Positions 10,839 through 21,127 of a DNA stretch of 64,000 bases are shown piece after piece. The translations under genes and the position numbers were made by a program. This DNA is from Knufia peltigerae (Eukaryota > Ascomycota > Eurotiomycetes > Chaetothyriales > Trichomeriaceae), in assembly GCA_030247855.1 (NCBI GenBank), contig JAPDRN010000039.1, positions 62,001 to 126,000 on the forward strand. Reading direction: 5' to 3'. The notes beneath the pieces are model-generated. The model ran no database searches, was not told the origin of the DNA, and saw only the letters and a program-made list of their open reading frames with translations. Each line of letters begins with the position of its first letter. Within the stretch, counting starts at the first letter, position 1.

Positions 10839-11957
10839 ATGTTCACACCTGTCGAGTCGGCCCTGGGAGCGATTCTCCTCCAACAAGCATCGACCGCCCT
10901 CCTCTTCAACAATGGGTGTGTCCTCGGAGCCTCCGGTCAACTCCGGGGGATCCTGACCGGCCCCACGTTCAAGACCTCTGCCTTCATCGCAGGGATGGCC
11001 TTGAGCGTGTTTGTTACAAAGACGATATTTCCAACTCTCATACCACACTATGACGTTCCTCAACAAGACTGGAACGATTCTTTGTGGATTGTCGGACTTG
11101 GTACTTTGACTGGATACGGAACCAAGGTACGTCGCACACACACCTACAAAAAAAGAAGAAAAACATCGAGACTAACTCATTACCCCCTTTTGCGGCGGAA
11201 AAAAAAAATATAGAGCTGCAATGGTTGTACTTCAGGACACATGTTGTGCGGCGTCAGTCGTCTCTCGGCTCGATCTCTGATTGCCACACTCACCTTCATG
11301 GTCGTCGCCTATGTCACCCACCAATATGTGGTGCCATCATCGTCAACCAAATTTTCGTCCTCGAACTGTCCCGCCGGTGTCGACTGTTACGCACCCGTCT
11401 ACCCGAACTCAGACTTGGTCGTCAACCTCGTCCTGGCGATAACAGCATCAATCGTCAGCCTACATCTCATTCCGAGCATCGTGTTCCGCGTTGCGAACAA
11501 AAGCGAGCTTGCAGGTCTAGCCAGTCGATTACTCGTCGGGTTCACATTCGGCTTTGGTTTGTTGGTGTCAGGATTTGCCGATCCTGTAAAGGTCTTGTCC
11601 TTCTTTTCCGTCTCCTTTGGACCTTTGGATATCACCGCATGGGACCCGTCCTTGGGGTTTGTGGGTCTCTTTGCTATCGTCCCAAACATCATCTGGTGGA
11701 ATTTCGCTACCGCCGAACCCCCAAACAGCGCCCCCGAATGCAAAGGCCCTCCAAAATACAACAGGCGTTATGAACTACCGACGACCTCTCTGAGCAGTAT
11801 CACTTTGCGGTTCATGATCGGTGCCGTCCTGTTCGGAGTCTCATGGGGTGCTTCTGGTAGTTGTCCCGGTCCTGCGATCTTGAGAACCTTGGTTCAGCCT
11901 TGGTGGGGAGTGTTGTGGGTGGAGGGGTTCTTGATGGGTAGTCTAATACCATTTTAA
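10839..11957 (+). CDS. YeeE/YedE-type sulfur-compound transporter
   Basis: Two exons, 10839-11126 and 11214-11957 (87-bp intron in phase 0), give 343 residues. The protein is almost entirely hydrophobic, with about nine membrane segments. Conserved cysteine motifs of the YeeE/YedE (DUF395) family lie in loops: GYGTKSCNGCTSGHMLCG spans the exon junction, and GASGSCPGPA comes near the end. Characterised bacterial members import thiosulfate through such cysteines, so a role in uptake of thiosulfate or another reduced sulfur compound at the plasma membrane is likely but not proven here. It is convergent with a sulfonate dioxygenase gene whose end lies 360 bp away, which supports a sulfur-acquisition role. 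Confidence 0.88.
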
Positions 11958-12316
11958 GCACTGGGTTATGAGCGACAATGTACCAAGGCTGTCAATGTAT
12001 ATTCGCCCCTCTTGTTCCTACAAACTTCTGTGACTGGCGGGGTGGATGGGACTTACGGCGCGGTAATTCAGACTTTGGGGCTGAGCATAAAATAATCTGG
12101 TTTGAGGACATTCGTGTTGATCAACAACACAAAGTGTATATATTTTTTCAAAAGTCGTATGCTTTAAACAAGGCTATCTAGAAAAAAAGGGTCTCCGGTT
12201 GGACAAGTCGCACCTCACGCGCAGCAGCGGTCTAGATGCACGATGTCCATGATGATGACACCACTCCACCACCACCATCATCCTCATTAAACACAGGTCC
12301 AATGTCCTCGTCCCTT
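11958..12316. other. Short convergent intergenic region
   Basis: The 3' untranslated regions of the YeeE-type transporter and the TauD-type dioxygenase meet here. I see no further gene. AT-rich stretches near 12085-12180 may include poly(A) signals for the plus-strand gene. Confidence 0.5.
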
Positions 12317-13586
12317 TTACAACTCACCATAGCCATCCAAGGAGAGAGCTTCAGCCTTTGATTGACTGTTTGGATCGAAGTATGGACGTTCCCCGATACC
12401 CACCACACGATTCCCAAACCTTTCCCCTAGTCCTTCGTAATCAAACGTTGCCGTGTGGAATACAGAACGATTATCCCAGATTGCTATCCCGTCAAGTAAA
12501 TTGTCAGCGAATAGATACCAAAGCATGCACGTACGCAAAACAGGATCCCCGTAATCTTATAGTCTCAACCGGCATCGCGTGCGGTTCTCAGGTCGGTGGT
12601 CACAACGATCAAGCTCTGAACTCACCTAAATCATTTGGATTCCTCCACTTGAACCTGACCTGCAAATCATGATTGTTGACAATGGTGTCGTGAAATTTCT
12701 TCAGCAGGTCGTCACTTTCTTCCTTTGTCAACTCGTTGATACGGTGGGGGAAAGATCCAATGGAATAAACACTCTTCCAGCCCGTGACTGGATTTGTCCT
12801 AACCACTGGATGGACCATTGACAAGTGTCCTCCGACGTTGGCCGGCGATCCTCGCGGTCGTTCGTACAGTTTGGTTTTACCCGCGTCCGCTGCCTTGATG
12901 AAACCCTCGCCCACAAAAGTCGCCGTGAGACCCTCGAAGAACTTTTTGTAGGGCTTACTGAAACGGTCATAAATGTCGTAACCGGAAGCCCAGAGAGTGT
13001 CCCCCCCTGTCCTGGGTAACTGAACCAACCGTAGACTCGTGTAATCCGCAGGACAAGTCTCGAATTGGATGTCACTGTGCCACCTGGCCGAGTCGTACTT
13101 TCGTTTGTTGACGGCTTCGGCTCCGAAAAGTTTTTTACGTTGCAAAGAAGAAATGGTGCTGACTTCGTTGTCCCCTTCGAGACCAAACTCGCCCGTGCCG
13201 TTGAGGATTGGGTGGACGTGCAATGTGGACGTCGAGGGTTTCCCACTCAACTCGCCCAGTCTTTGGACCAACGTCTTTTGCAGGTCGTTGGTCAGGTTGT
13301 CTTGTTTGCGGAAAAAGACGACGCCCCGTTCGCTGATGGTGATGGCAAGGTCACGCAACAGGTCGTCGGCGTTGGAGGCATTCATAAAATCGTCGACGAT
13401 GTTGGCGGTCGGATATTCTCGTCCAACGGCCGGAGTGACGTCGTCGAATTCAAAGGTCGAATCCAAGGTTCCGGTCTTTGTCAATGGTTTGGTGTTTCTT
13501 GTTTGCGTGGTTTCAGGCTGGTCATCAATCGCATTGGATCCTACGTCGTCGTGAGAAGATACAGGTAAAGTTGCGCTCGGAGCCAT
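12317..13586 (-). CDS. TauD/JLP1-type sulfonate (2-oxoglutarate, Fe(II)) dioxygenase
   Basis: Exons 13586-12626 and 12483-12317, with a 142-bp intron, give 375 residues. The family oxidises taurine or other alkyl sulfonates with 2-oxoglutarate and O2, releasing sulfite for assimilation. The Fe-binding HxD lies in ARWHSDIQFE. The distal His is in SVFHTATFDY, and the 2-oxoglutarate-binding Arg follows in GERFGNRVVG, both in exon 2. The joined block NPNDLAIWDNRSVFHT is typical of fungal sulfonate dioxygenases. The first ATG in frame is at 13586; about 50 residues before the conserved domain are low-complexity. Its substrate cannot be told from sequence. The YeeE-type transporter is the convergent neighbour. 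Confidence 0.92.
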
Positions 13587-14014
13587 CGCAAAAGAATCGG
13601 TTTTCAATCTGTCAAACTCTGCAGATGCGTATGTTCATATCCGAGTATCGATGAGTGAGTCAATGGAATTGGAATTGACACCAAAACATTCTTAAAAGAA
13701 AGTCTTCAGTCTCGTCGACTCATCTCGGACTTTCCAATGAGGGGATCGACGGGTCGTTCGGCAAGCACGTATATCACTGGCTATATCGCGCAATCTTCAA
13801 CAACTTTTGGGTGGTTGATATGCTATGCGGGGTTCGTTGTTGGACATGTCCGACTTTGAGATTTCTTTTCACATGACTGGCAATCACACGGGATGACGGT
13901 ACTCTGATGGATACGAATAGAGGTGAACCAAACATGCTGTTTTGTAAACAGGCCGATCCGCGGTGATACTGCGGGACTCTTGAGGGGTGACCACAAAGGC
14001 ACACAGGTATGTAA
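13587..14014. other. Intergenic, no gene seen
   Basis: Some 430 bp between the start of the dioxygenase gene and the end of the S9 peptidase gene, both on the minus strand. It must hold the promoter of the dioxygenase. No clear site was recognised. Confidence 0.4.
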
Positions 14015-16006
14015 CTAGATCCTTTCGGTCTGGCCTAGGTACCTTGCAAACCAATCGCGTAACCTCTCCAGTCGATTGATATAATGAGCCCTTTCCCAAG
14101 GTGGGATACCATGCCCTTCTCTGGGATAGACGACATATTCGCACTCGTACCCATGGGCAAGACAACCATGGTGGAATGCACGTGCATGAGTGATGTGTAC
14201 CCTGTCATCCTCCTCACCTTGCAACATCAACACCGGCGTCGTGATCTTGTTAGTAGTCATGTGCCAAACAGGGCTGCTGTTGCGATTCCAGGTATCATCG
14301 GGGGTCACATTCCACGGCGCACGGCCCCCAAGGGAGATGGCATATATAGGAGTATCCGAGGTCATCACACCAATATCCCAGTCGGTACCACCGCATAGTG
14401 CGCCTGCTGCTGCAAAGTGGAACGTCTGGTCACGAGTCACAGCCATGAAAGCGAGACAACCACCGTAGGACCAGCCGTAGATGCCGACCCTCTCGGCGTC
14501 AATCAGGCCTTCATTGATGGTGGATTGGAGTGTGTCGATCACATCACTGTAGTCCTTGGTCCCAGGACGTCCCAACATATCCGATATGAATTTCTCACCT
14601 CTACCAGTGCTGCCACGGTAGTTTGGTGAGAGTACGGCATAGCCATGGTATGTGAGCCAAGGAGCCAGATTCTCAAAGCAGACGTCAAAGCCATGGGCGA
14701 CTTTGCATGAAGGGCCGCCGTGAGGAAGAACCACTGTCGGCCATCCACTTGGAGGCATCTTGTATCTCTTGTCCGATGGAAAGACAAAAACTCCCTCTAC
14801 CCCAGTACCATCCTGTGCAGTTGCACGAATAGTCTTTGCAGAAGCAATGTCGCCAACTTCTCGAATGAATCTGCCATGGTCGGAGAGACAGACTTCTTTG
14901 TCGTCCACGATGATATAGACCTCTTCGGGGCTAGACGATGTGCTCTTGGTTAACGCGATCATGGTATTGTTATCCTTCTTCCATACATCCCAAGACCGAA
15001 TGTCTCTCTTTTGCGATTCGTAGACGATATCCCAGTTTGGTAACTCATGGATAACATCAGACAAACCATGTTGTACTGCCACGAACAGACCTGAGGAGCT
15101 ATGCCGCACTGACGGACCAAGCATCCACCCCGTGGCACTGTCGTCCTTGCCGGATCCTTTCATGGTCCACTGACTCGAGTTAAAGTCCATGCCGTAGACG
15201 CACATTGACCCTAGACCCATGGGGTGAGATAGGTCGTAATTCGAACGCCACCATAAAGATTTGCCCTTCCATCCAAGATCGGAAAGACCATTCGGGAAGC
15301 GAACGAATTCTCTGATGTTCCTGTCTGCCAACGAGACAACTTCCAGAGTACTTCCGTACGTCATCGGAGAACCAAGTTCGGGGGTTTTCGTTGCCGCATA
15401 CACGATCGATGTGGAATCGGGACTCCAGGCCAGATCATAAATGTGTGAATCTTTTGAAACAATCGTCGTGATCTTCCGAGACGCAACATCGATGATCCGG
15501 AGACGATTCAAGTCCCAGTGCTCCCCATACACTTTCTCGTCATCCCCTCTTTCATGTCGAGACTTTGTCTCCGAGCTCTCCTCGTCCGAACTCAGATAGG
15601 CGACGTATCTACCATCTGGGCTCCAGGTAAACTTGGTGATGGCCTGTTCCAAACCAGACGGGGTAAATTCGATCTCTTCCGCTCCGAGATCCTTATCGAG
15701 ACGAAGCAAGTTGATCCCAATGAACGATTCCCCTTTCTTGCCTCTATCGGTAAGGACGGCAAGCACTGAATTATCCACGGGGGAGAACTGGCAGGCCGCG
15801 TACAAAGATTGGTTTTCCGTAGATGTCAATTGACGAGCTGACTTTTCATTGCCGACGATTGCCAACCAGATCGAAGACATCCATCGCTTGGGGGTTTTGC
15901 ACCAATCCGACCGCAGGTTGTATGCGACGTAGTCTCCTGAGGATGATATCGTGAGATCATGGGGCGTCTGAAGATCAGCAAGAAGGTCGGCAGTGAGTGT
16001 TGGCAT
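14015..16006 (-). CDS. S9-family serine peptidase (prolyl oligopeptidase / acylaminoacyl-peptidase type)
   Basis: Single exon, 663 residues from ATG 16006; the frame opens slightly further upstream but has no earlier ATG. The N-terminal two thirds contain beta-propeller-like blades (FSPVDNSVLAVLTD, WSPDGRYVAYLSSD, LAWSPDSTSIVYA). The C-terminal alpha/beta-hydrolase domain holds the catalytic Ser in GIYGWSYGG, the Asp in QGEEDDRVH and the His in YPREGHGI. Length and motif order fit the S9C group. No signal peptide is seen, so it is presumably a cytosolic peptidase or acyl-peptide hydrolase. A few hydrolases with this fold act on non-peptide substrates, so the specificity is open. Confidence 0.9.
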   Translation of the reverse strand: MPTLTADLLADLQTPHDLTISSSGDYVAYNLRSDWCKTPKRWMSSIWLAIVGNEKSARQLTSTENQSLYAACQFSPVDNSVLAVLTDRGKKGESFIGINLLRLDKDLGAEEIEFTPSGLEQAITKFTWSPDGRYVAYLSSDEESSETKSRHERGDDEKVYGEHWDLNRLRIIDVASRKITTIVSKDSHIYDLAWSPDSTSIVYAATKTPELGSPMTYGSTLEVVSLADRNIREFVRFPNGLSDLGWKGKSLWWRSNYDLSHPMGLGSMCVYGMDFNSSQWTMKGSGKDDSATGWMLGPSVRHSSSGLFVAVQHGLSDVIHELPNWDIVYESQKRDIRSWDVWKKDNNTMIALTKSTSSSPEEVYIIVDDKEVCLSDHGRFIREVGDIASAKTIRATAQDGTGVEGVFVFPSDKRYKMPPSGWPTVVLPHGGPSCKVAHGFDVCFENLAPWLTYHGYAVLSPNYRGSTGRGEKFISDMLGRPGTKDYSDVIDTLQSTINEGLIDAERVGIYGWSYGGCLAFMAVTRDQTFHFAAAGALCGGTDWDIGVMTSDTPIYAISLGGRAPWNVTPDDTWNRNSSPVWHMTTNKITTPVLMLQGEEDDRVHITHARAFHHGCLAHGYECEYVVYPREGHGIPPWERAHYINRLERLRDWFARYLGQTERI

Positions 16007-17063
16007 TGTTTCAGTATTAGGTATACTTCCAAAGACGTATTGTGTCAATGATGGTGATGACAGTGGTCGGATGGCTAGTATTCTCTCCTCTTTATATTAT
16101 GATTCAGTGTGTCACATCGTTCAACTGCTCAAGGCATCATTGTTTTTGACGGTCGGAGCCTAGGCTCTGGGGTCAATGATTGGCATTGCGGGCAGTAGTC
16201 TGGTCATAGGGTAGTACTCTGTTCCATCGATGTCGGCGAAATAGTCGCATAAACTGGCCACTGGCCTATTAGGCTACCACTTTAAGCCCAGATGTTGACC
16301 CTGTTGTTTCCATTATGTCAGCAAATAACGCCAATGGCCCTTCATCGACCAAAAACCTGGGGGCTCTTCATCCAGTCTTCCTGACCCCCACAAACATCGG
16401 CCACGCCGGAGATTATTTGTGCCCTTATGAAGGGCGATTCGTGATGTGGTTCTAGTGAGTTCTGACGGAATGGTCTCCGGCAAATACAGTCCTCGAAATG
16501 GGGTACAAAGGAGCAGTGTGGTGCTGTAGGGCATGGAGAAAGAGGAAGAGAGAATGTTGTTTATTCACCAGCTGCTCGTACAAAATTCCCTTGGTGTGAC
16601 ATAATTGTTCCGGATTTCAAGAGCACCACAGAGTGCGCCGGCCCTCACGATCATAAACATGGAGCAGCCAGTTCCGTGCTTGCGATTGTGATCGCGACTC
16701 GATCGTGTTGCGAGCCAGCGTTTTCGAGGCGTAAGCGTTGATAGTCACCCGAGCAAAGTATCCTCATGCGCACCGGCGCGTGCTCTCCTTCCTCAACTGT
16801 GATAACCTCAAACAGTGTGGTGAGCTAATAGCTCTAGCGACAGTATTAGATCCTTCAGGTTTGAGAGTCTGCTAGGAGGAGCAGTAATCTCTATGATGGT
16901 CGATTAGGTGCCACAGCTCTCGGCGACCGCAGGCTGAAGTTCTTTTCCCATCATGTATCCTTGCTCTTGACTGTCGTAGATAGAATTACATCAGCGAAAG
17001 AACTAAAAGAAAGGTGCATAGTTCTAGGTGTTTTGTACGCTCGTGGCAGACGCGGACTCAATC
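16007..17063. other. Intergenic, no gene seen
   Basis: About 1.06 kb between the start of the S9 peptidase gene and the 3' end of the PIG-L gene. Only short frames without family features were found. The part next to 16006 is the peptidase promoter. Confidence 0.45.
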
Positions 17064-18181
17064 TCAATCCGGGCCTCGAGCTAGCCGCAAATCATTGAAC
17101 CACATGTACCGACTCAGGACGACGTAGATGTACCTGTCCCAGCTGACTTGGCTAGAATGCCGCATAAAAGCCACGACTCCACGACACCACAGGGGAAATG
17201 AATTTAAGAAGAGAGCCGAACGCCCATTTTGTCCAGAAAACATGCCGCCCATGGCCAGTCTCAGGAAAGTCAGTGGCAGGTCGCCTAGAAGACTGTATTT
17301 TCGCACGACATTGGTTGTTGTCAATGTGTAGACCGGTATATTTGGCTTCCTAGGTGAGAATATTTTCCTGAGAACACATGTCAGTGAGAAGATGCGTCGG
17401 TTGATTTGTTTGGTGCCAGAGCGTACAGAATGCCGTCGCTAACTGCGATGTGATTTTTATGCCCAGAAACTCCTCCATCGTCGAAGGTGATTATCTGTCG
17501 AAATTAATCAGCGATCTCGTTACGAGTATTGGATGTGGTGCTCAGGGCTTTTAGAACGTACAGCGTCAGCATCCCAGCGGGACACATATTCTCTCACGAT
17601 TGCGCCGACAGTTTCACGAGGCCAGGCGCGGTCCGGATTATCCTGCAAGTCTTGCATGTCCAGGACGTCGCAGTGGTCTTTGTGAATGCCCAAAACGGCG
17701 CAGGCGCCTTTGACTTCGTTCTTACGGATGTCGCCCTTTCCATAGTGATTTCCTAACACGGTAGGGCAGGTCAGTTGTTGTCAGATAAATGTGAGAATTG
17801 CGGATGGATGCGGGAAGTCCTCTTGGGCCTCCTAGGAGGAGCGAAAGGTTTGAGAAGACAGGCCAATGTACCAGAAGAAAGAACCAACAATGCTGTGTCC
17901 AAGCCTGCAGCCCTGCGCTGGGTCAAGCTTAAGATTGTCGGACCGAAGAACAAGGATTCATCGTCGGGATGGGCAACTACCACCAAGACCATTTCTGCGT
18001 CTCGTAGTTGAACAGGATATCTGGCAACTGACGTAAGGATCAGAAACAGCCACAGTGCCACGGGAAGAACGATGAAATATGCGGCGAATAAGCGAAGAAG
18101 TAATGTCCTGCGCCTGTACAGTCTAGGAATTCGAGATCGCCAGACTGGCTTTGTTGTTAGCACCATAGCTTCTTCTAACAT
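17064..18181 (-). CDS. GPI12: N-acetylglucosaminyl-phosphatidylinositol de-N-acetylase (PIG-L/GPI12)
   Basis: Second enzyme of GPI-anchor synthesis, acting at the cytosolic face of the ER on GlcNAc-PI. I place four exons: 18181-17872, 17752-17562, 17494-17427 and 17349-17064, giving 284 residues. An N-terminal membrane segment (FAAYFIVLPVALWLFLILTS) is followed by the zinc-site motif AHPDDE. Further family blocks are VLSSGNHYGKGDIRKNEV (across the first splice), DAIITFDDGGVSGHKNHIAV (across the second) with the second metal motif SGHKNH, and a C-terminal RHSSQVSWDRYIYVVLSRY. The intron between exons 3 and 4 (donor GTACGC) is the least certain and slightly shortens a variable loop. Neighbours on the right are also glycosylation genes. 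Confidence 0.92.
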
Positions 18182-18708
18182 GAGCTGTTTTGTCGCTAAA
18201 GCAGTAGAAAAAGACAAGAGATTAAGGCAATGGCAACGACAATGATGGTGAGGTGAGATTGAGGAAACAATAAGAAAGTGAGGTTGGCCACATTCAAGGG
18301 CAATGAGACATATCACAGTGGGCACTACATTACTAGTATGTATTTACGGAGGAGTATAAGGTATTTTAGTATACGAGGACGGAGTGAAACGGACACTATG
18401 GCCACTCCCAGACACTTAGACCGGCATTGGATCGACCTTCTAGGCTCTATCACGGTGACTGACTGACACCCAGCCACCTCTATAGGGAGTATTTAGTAAC
18501 TGCTCTCTGCCTCGGTGTTTGCCTCCTTTTTTCTACTCCCTTCTTTGACAGAGCGATGACGGCTCCAAGTTGTTGCTAGCTGCAGGGTCTGTACCTATCC
18601 CAGTCGGGTATATATACCCTCCCAGCTTATTCTGCAAGTGTTGTCACGTCATCCCCCCTTTCTAGGACTACGATTATAATCATGGACCGAGATCCTCCTA
18701 CAGGTGGA
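18182..18708. other. Intergenic, PIG-L promoter side
   Basis: About 530 bp between the PIG-L start and the 3' end of the transporter gene on the same strand. It has AT-rich patches and several TATA-like stretches (for example near 18610). No separate gene was seen. Confidence 0.4.
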
Positions 18709-20057
18709 CTATTTCGCTGCCAAAAAATGATCCAACAATCCGATGACAGCTATCACATAACCAAAGATCTGCTGAGTGGTGATTGACGTTCCAAATACGA
18801 TCTTTGATATCAGAATCAACACCATGTCGCGCAGGATGCCGCACACGGTGACAGTTAATGCTGAGGTTCTTTCAATCTATAATTTCTCAGCCAACAGTCT
18901 TCAGCACGAGGATCTGCACACAAACCAGGAAAAACATGGAAATGTTCACGGTGAAGGCGAGGGCGGCGTTGAGGATCAGATGATACACTCTCACTTTGAC
19001 CAAGTTATGGACGGAGAATGCTGAAGGTTCAAACACGTAAGCGGCCAAACCGGTGAGCAGAGCTCCTGGTGGGGTGAGATAATGTAAAAATCGGAGAGGG
19101 TGCATTTGGGACTCGGAAGACTTGACGAAGAGTTGGATCAGATTCAATCGGACCGCATGTGTGAAGATGGCCGAGACTTGGTATGTGGCTCCAACAATGT
19201 TGAAATGAGCGTCACCCGCAGATGTAATGGTGCCGCCAATGACGAGGAGGGCGAAGCGGACCAGCACTCGAATACCAGGCCTACTGAGCTTGAATAGCCA
19301 CGAGACAAACAGAACCACGGCAGGGCTGGACGTCTGCACACAAGTTAGTCAATTGTTTCTAGATCTCCGAGGCAAGACAAGTCACCGAGCCGACTCACCT
19401 TGATCATTTGAATGGAAGGCACGTTGAGGTACAAGAAAGCCTTGTTCCCAAAGATGATGCTGAGACCGAGGAGCAAGGCTGCAGGGAGAATAGTCGTAGA
19501 GTATGCTTGTTTCGTCACGCCTGAGCCTTCGTCACCCCCCGGTAAAATTCGACGGTATAACATGAGATGTGTGATGACAGCGGAAAACGCTAGATGCCAT
19601 GTGGTCAACAAGCATGCTGTTGAAGCGAATTAGTCTTCGAGACGTTGAAACGCAGACTGATCTGGTCAGAGCCTCATGAGCTTACGGTAATCTGGGTGCA
19701 AGTCAGAGGAGTATCAGACGGCATGTTAGGGGACACTTACTGAATTTCCACGTGTCCAAGATGAACTTGTTGTGTATGGACAAAGCACAGCTTGACGCTA
19801 TCCATAGTCTGTAATTGGTCGAGTCAGTTGTGGTTGAGGTCGCCGTGACGTCTGGACTGTCCCTACGATATATATCCGCAGGAGCAAGCGTCGAGGAGGA
19901 AGCCAGCACGCTCGAAGCGTGGCCATGGCTCTTGTGAGACCCTTATGGTCAGAGGAGACGAGGGCTTCACACCCATCAGTTCTGGAGACAGAGATTCCAA
20001 AGGCACCTCTGCAGACTCCGGAGATTTTCCCCATTCCGTGCGAACATGCCCAGTCAT
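18709..20057 (-). CDS. Triose-phosphate/nucleotide-sugar transporter family protein (SLC35/TPT type) with a 6-nt microexon
   Basis: Six exons: 20057-19867, 19808-19741, 19691-19686, 19616-19399, 19333-18926 and 18876-18709. The sum is 1059 nt, or 352 residues, the usual length of the TPT/NST family. The protein has about ten hydrophobic segments. Recognisable blocks are SIHNKFILDTWKF, then NYPCLLTTWHLAFSAV, IIFGNKAFLYLNVPSIQMIK, and FFLIERTSALTVTVCGILRD across the last splice, the counterpart of the family's GKTS..T..G..KD block. The protein probably sits in Golgi or ER membrane and exchanges a nucleotide sugar or related phosphate; the substrate cannot be read from sequence. Exon 3 is only ATTACC, with GTAAGT and GTAAGC donors and good branch points (CTGAC, CTAAT) in the introns on each side. 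The last 17 residues (after GYVIAVIG) are uncertain and could be altered by another intron. Confidence 0.85.
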
Positions 20058-21127
20058 CCTTTCAAGAAGTGTATGCTTGAACGCGAAACTATGACCCTTA
20101 TTCAGACATTAATGGGAGTGTTGAAGGGTGGAATAGATGAGATCGAGGTGGAAATGCGGCGCCCGGACGTCCCATGGCCGAAGAGAACCATCCTACCCAT
20201 CATCTCGGCATCATCGTCCCTGTTAATCACTCATCAAGACCACCCATGGCACCTTGGGGCGAAGGGGAACAAATAGGCAATCTTTTTGCTTGTCATCTTT
20301 AACGCGTTTGATTTTTTTGGCTTTTCAATCTCCCCTAGGCCACGTATTGATACTATTCTTGGTCTGTCACCTGAAAAAAAGAGTCTGTGTCCGGTCCAAC
20401 CGTACATTCTTCTTCCCACTCCCTTGGTCTCGAACTTTCTTGAAGCCTTGGGGTAAGTGTAAACGTCGTCCCCTCCGAGGAGATGGCTTGAGCTAACGAC
20501 ACACATCTGAGTGGCTATAGGTAGGTATTTTTGAACACGAAGGGGATTACGTGGCCAGACACTGACACTCCTTGGTGCTAGTCTGTACTGGGTTCTAGAT
20601 TAAACCTTGTAAATCATAAGCAGGGGTGAAGAAAAGCTTGGTATCAAAGCTTGGCATGAACTTAAAAGCCGAGGGCCAATCAGTTGGCGCTAGACTACCA
20701 CTAGGCTACCACCACCGTGTTGGGTTAGGCCAAGGCCCTATTACCGAATACGGGTACGACAAGAGAAGAATATACGAGCGAAATACGAGAACACGTACGC
20801 ATCCCGTACCCCTAATATACGAAGAATGCAATGGTCGGACCCCTCGGACCCCAATGGCTTCACTTTGCCCCAACCCAAGGGAACATGTAAGGACGTGTGC
20901 CCGTTTGCGCCTCTGACGGCAGCTCATCAGTAACTCGGATCAGTGACTCGGTTCCATTGCTTGCTTCCAAGTCTCTTCCTCTCTGTCTCTACTGGAAGGA
21001 AGATGCAGGAGAACAATCATCTTCGGTTATTCCAGAGCGAGACCGTTTTCCTGATTGTTCCATTTGTTGTCTGCTTCTTTCTATCCTTGAGGTTTTTGAT
21101 CCGTGCAGGGGTCGTCGGTGAACAACG
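20058..21127. promoter_or_regulatory. Divergent promoter region between the SLC35-type transporter and GT32 genes
   Basis: A 1.07-kb space between two outward-facing genes of glycan assembly. Co-regulation is possible but no shared motif was identified. The frames inside it are short and lack family features. Confidence 0.4.
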
